Position numbers and translations under genes: made by a program. The notes under the pieces are model-generated. The model searched no databases. It was not told where the DNA came from and saw nothing but the letters and a program-made list of their open reading frames with translations. Shown one piece after another: positions 61,694 to 64,000 of a stretch of 64,000 nt of DNA; within the stretch, counting starts at the first letter, position 1; each line of letters starts with the position of its first letter. Source of the stretch: Pelagirhabdus alkalitolerans (GTDB lineage: Bacteria > Bacillota > Bacilli > Bacillales > Amphibacillaceae); assembly GCF_900096905.1 (NCBI RefSeq), contig NZ_FMYI01000005.1:62001-126000 (forward strand). Direction: 5' to 3'.

Positions 61694-63430
61694 TTAATTT
61701 TTGGGTAGTTGAATTGTAATTCTCGTTCCTCTTTCAGGTTCTGTTTCAATATTAAAAGAAAAGTTATCTTTATAATACAACTTTAAACGATAGTAAACAT
61801 TTTGAACACCGACATTTTCACCCATATCTTCTGGGTTGTCTAGTTGTTTTAAGATAGTTTCTAATCGATCTTCTGGAATACCTAAACCATTATCTTGAAT
61901 CATAAAGGTAATCACATCATTTTCCTCTTTAATACGAATGGTGATTTTACCTTGATCTTTAAGGGGCTCAATCCCATGTATACTCGCATTTTCAACAAAA
62001 GGTAGGATCGATAAGTTTGGAATCTTAGAATCATAGATCGAATCATCGACATCAACATCAAACGTTAACTTATCTCCGAAACGGTACACTTGAATTTCTA
62101 AAAACGCGTGTATTAGGGTTAATTCATCTTGAATCGTCACCCATTCACGTCCCCAAGTGATCGCATTTCTAAAAATACCTGCCATATTTTCGATAATATT
62201 AGCTGTTTCGGTTTCTCCTTTAATCAAACTACGCATTCGTATTGTCTCAAGTGAGTTAAAGAGAAAATGGGGATTAATTTGACTTTGTAAAGCACTTAAT
62301 TGAGCTTGTTTTTCTCTTATTTCTAAATCTTTCTTCTCTAAATTAGAAATAAACACCTCGTTAAATAACTGATTAATTTTACGTGTCATACGATTGATTT
62401 GACGTGTCAATTGACCGATTTCATCTTTTGATTTCACATAAGGGTATTCCTCAAAGTGTTGTTTTTCAATATTTTTAACATGATTCAATACTTTATCAAT
62501 TCGTGAATGAATGGATTTAGAAATGAAAACGATAATAAAGGTCGGTAAGATAAAATTAATCAACCCCAAAATAAATAAATACCAAGTTGATTCCATTAGT
62601 TCATCCGTAAAAGTTGAAGAATCCACAACACCTACAATCTCCCATTGATCTAAGTAATCATCTTCGATCGTTTGACTTGAGCTCATATACTGATCCGGTA
62701 ATTCTGCCTGATCAAATGAGATAAGATCAGATTCCCATTCGATCGAGTCATGACTAGAATACACAATATGTCCATGGCCATCCAACAAGAACAAATCCCC
62801 TTGTAATGTGACATTATCAAAAACTTGTTCTATTGCCACATTATTAATATCAATACGGATGAATTTTTCAAAGTCATGGAACAGATGATAGTAATCTAAT
62901 TCTTTAAATAGAGATAGATTAATATGGGACTGCTCTGATGTTTCTCGATATAAATACGGGCGATCTGTCCCTTTTGTCTCATTATACCATTCTGTATTAA
63001 GTGTCTCATTTGTTACAGGATGCACACCGCCTGTGTAAATAACCGTTGGATTATCTGTATAGAAATTCAATTCTTGAATCGAGTTATAAAGCGGCATCGA
63101 TGTCCCTAATTGCCTGAGTACGTAATTGTAAGCTTCAACATAATCGATTGCTGATTCATATTCAGTATCAAAGAAGTTGTATAGACGCACATCTAAATAT
63201 AAAGTTGTCGCCATACCAATCGCTTGATCAATAAGCCTTGTGAATTCTTCTTTTGTTTGATCAACGACTAAGTCAACATCCGTCTGCTTCTGTTCAAGAA
63301 AACGTTCTGTCGTAATCGAATAAAAAACAGTGTTCGATACGACGATTGGTAAAAAAACAGACAAAAAATATACAATTAAAAATTTGTTGCGTAGCTTTAA
63401 ATCATTAAAGGACTGCATCAATTTCTTCAT
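61694..63430 (-). CDS. Sensor histidine kinase, YesM/LytS type
   Basis: The 578-residue kinase has a first helix (about 17-38), an extracytoplasmic sensor domain (about 40-280), a second helix (282-305), a HAMP region (306-358) and the His_kinase motif LQSQINPHFLFNSLETIR in part, with phospho-accepting H388. The ATPase domain has IQDNGLGIPEDRLE near 513-526. YesM-type kinases pair with AraC-type regulators and control sugar importers. The regulator is not in the window and may lie past the right edge, upstream of the YesL-like gene. The ribosome site is AGGCGG. Confidence 0.92.
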   Translation of the reverse strand: MKKLMQSFNDLKLRNKFLIVYFLSVFLPIVVSNTVFYSITTERFLEQKQTDVDLVVDQTKEEFTRLIDQAIGMATTLYLDVRLYNFFDTEYESAIDYVEAYNYVLRQLGTSMPLYNSIQELNFYTDNPTVIYTGGVHPVTNETLNTEWYNETKGTDRPYLYRETSEQSHINLSLFKELDYYHLFHDFEKFIRIDINNVAIEQVFDNVTLQGDLFLLDGHGHIVYSSHDSIEWESDLISFDQAELPDQYMSSSQTIEDDYLDQWEIVGVVDSSTFTDELMESTWYLFILGLINFILPTFIIVFISKSIHSRIDKVLNHVKNIEKQHFEEYPYVKSKDEIGQLTRQINRMTRKINQLFNEVFISNLEKKDLEIREKQAQLSALQSQINPHFLFNSLETIRMRSLIKGETETANIIENMAGIFRNAITWGREWVTIQDELTLIHAFLEIQVYRFGDKLTFDVDVDDSIYDSKIPNLSILPFVENASIHGIEPLKDQGKITIRIKEENDVITFMIQDNGLGIPEDRLETILKQLDNPEDMGENVGVQNVYYRLKLYYKDNFSFNIETEPERGTRITIQLPKN

Positions 63431-63453
63431 ATAGACCGCCTAACGCGATGCGA

Positions 63454-64000
63454 TTATTGTTGTTGCATCGCAGAGAAAATTTTATCTTTTATTTCTTTTC
63501 CTCTCAGTATAGGGGAATCTTGATTATTTTCAATCCGTTTTTTCTTACGTTCGAGACGTTTAAAGGCATGTGTTGCATTCCACATAATCAACCAGGCAAT
63601 AATACTCACCGAATAAAATGGAATCAAACCTTGTATTAACAACATAATGTAAGCACCAATACCTAGAGCAATAGCAGATGATAACAAGGCAAGCGGGTTG
63701 GCCAAAGCGAATAGAATCGTGGATTTATAGTATCCCATTAGCGGGCCCTTATAATGAACATATAAAGGAAACAAGAATAGGACAAGTAACGCAAAAATGA
63801 TAACCGTGATATACCAAAACACAGATATAATCGTATGTTCAACTCCAGAAACTTGACCTAAATATTGATAGTTAAAGAAAATAATATAACCCATAACCAC
63901 AAGTGGATAACCTAAAAGGTTAGCACGTAAAAATTCTTTTTTATACGTTTCAAAAAACGTTTGGATAATCGGGTGATCAGGCTCGTTCATCAGCCATTTA
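63454..64000 (-). CDS. DUF624/YesL-like membrane protein, N-terminus cut by the window edge
   Basis: The frame stays open to the right edge (codons for Lys-Trp-Leu before the ATG at 63990), and DUF624 proteins normally have about 25-35 more residues with a helix ahead of the KWLMNEPD sequence. The visible 181 residues have about four hydrophobic helices and a basic C-terminus. YesL-like proteins accompany YesM/YesN sensor pairs next to sugar ABC importers. It lies 23 nt before the kinase and is probably in the same operon. Role unknown. Confidence 0.82.
   Translation of the reverse strand, partial: KWLMNEPDHPIIQTFFETYKKEFLRANLLGYPLVVMGYIIFFNYQYLGQVSGVEHTIISVFWYITVIIFALLVLFLFPLYVHYKGPLMGYYKSTILFALANPLALLSSAIALGIGAYIMLLIQGLIPFYSVSIIAWLIMWNATHAFKRLERKKKRIENNQDSPILRGKEIKDKIFSAMQQQ

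Overview
The window looks like a chromosomal segment of a low-GC, Gram-positive, spore-former-type rod of the Bacillaceae, probably a salt-loving facultative anaerobe of the Halolactibacillus/Amphibacillus/Gracilibacillus kind. This placement is inferred from gene content. It has pyruvate formate-lyase and AdhE fermentation enzymes, an ectABC ectoine operon, C30 (diapo-) carotenoid genes, a mevalonate pathway instead of visible MEP genes, AGGAGG ribosome sites with many TTG/GTG starts, cre-type catabolite sites, and a large glucuronoxylan-use region. No rRNA, tRNA, CRISPR array, phage or transposase gene was found.

Layout. 1-7989: anaerobic fermentation (pflB with pflA just off the left edge, yugJ, a small unknown ORF plus adhE), with Rex-like operators at pflB and in front of adhE. 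A 753-bp non-coding repeat with terminal inverted repeats sits at 3904-4656. 7988-11309: a lone ABC ATPase and ectABC. 11313-14705: an operon of two unknown membrane proteins, a mercaptopyruvate-type sulfurtransferase and an aminotransferase. 14765-20692: a carotenoid operon (two desaturase-type genes, crtM, fni) divergent from a MerR/B12-binding regulator of the CarH/LitR light-sensor type. 20757-22366: small membrane protein, HD-domain protein, queC. 22356-22641: second copy of the inverted-repeat element, whose end supplies the queC stop codon. 22648-31057: two drug-export-type ABC systems, one with a TetR repressor and one with an LnrJKLMN-like two-component layout. 31168-34113: quinone-type dioxygenase, aldehyde dehydrogenase, K+ channel. 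34168-37206: mevalonate kinase, diphosphomevalonate decarboxylase, phosphomevalonate kinase. 37579-43078: lipoprotein and an UlaA-type PTS operon with a sugar-phosphate (SIS) protein and a PRD regulator. 43214-46219: carnitine-to-glycine-betaine operon with its TetR regulator. 46347-64000: intracellular GH10 xylanase, xylAB, the glucuronate/KDG pathway, GH67 alpha-glucuronidase, an aldouronate-type ABC importer and its YesM-like sensor kinase.

How it fits together. Xylan-derived aldouronate oligomers are probably bound by the lipoprotein at 59632, imported by the two permeases, trimmed by AguA and the intracellular xylanase, and split into xylose (XylA/XylB) and glucuronate (UxaC, UxuB, UxuA, KdgK, KdgA). 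The resulting pyruvate feeds PflB and AdhE, whose promoters carry NADH-sensing Rex-like sites. Salt tolerance is supported by ectoine synthesis and by carnitine conversion to glycine betaine. Isoprenoid precursors from mevalonate pass through Fni to the C30 carotenoid pathway, which appears to be controlled by a cobalamin-type light sensor.
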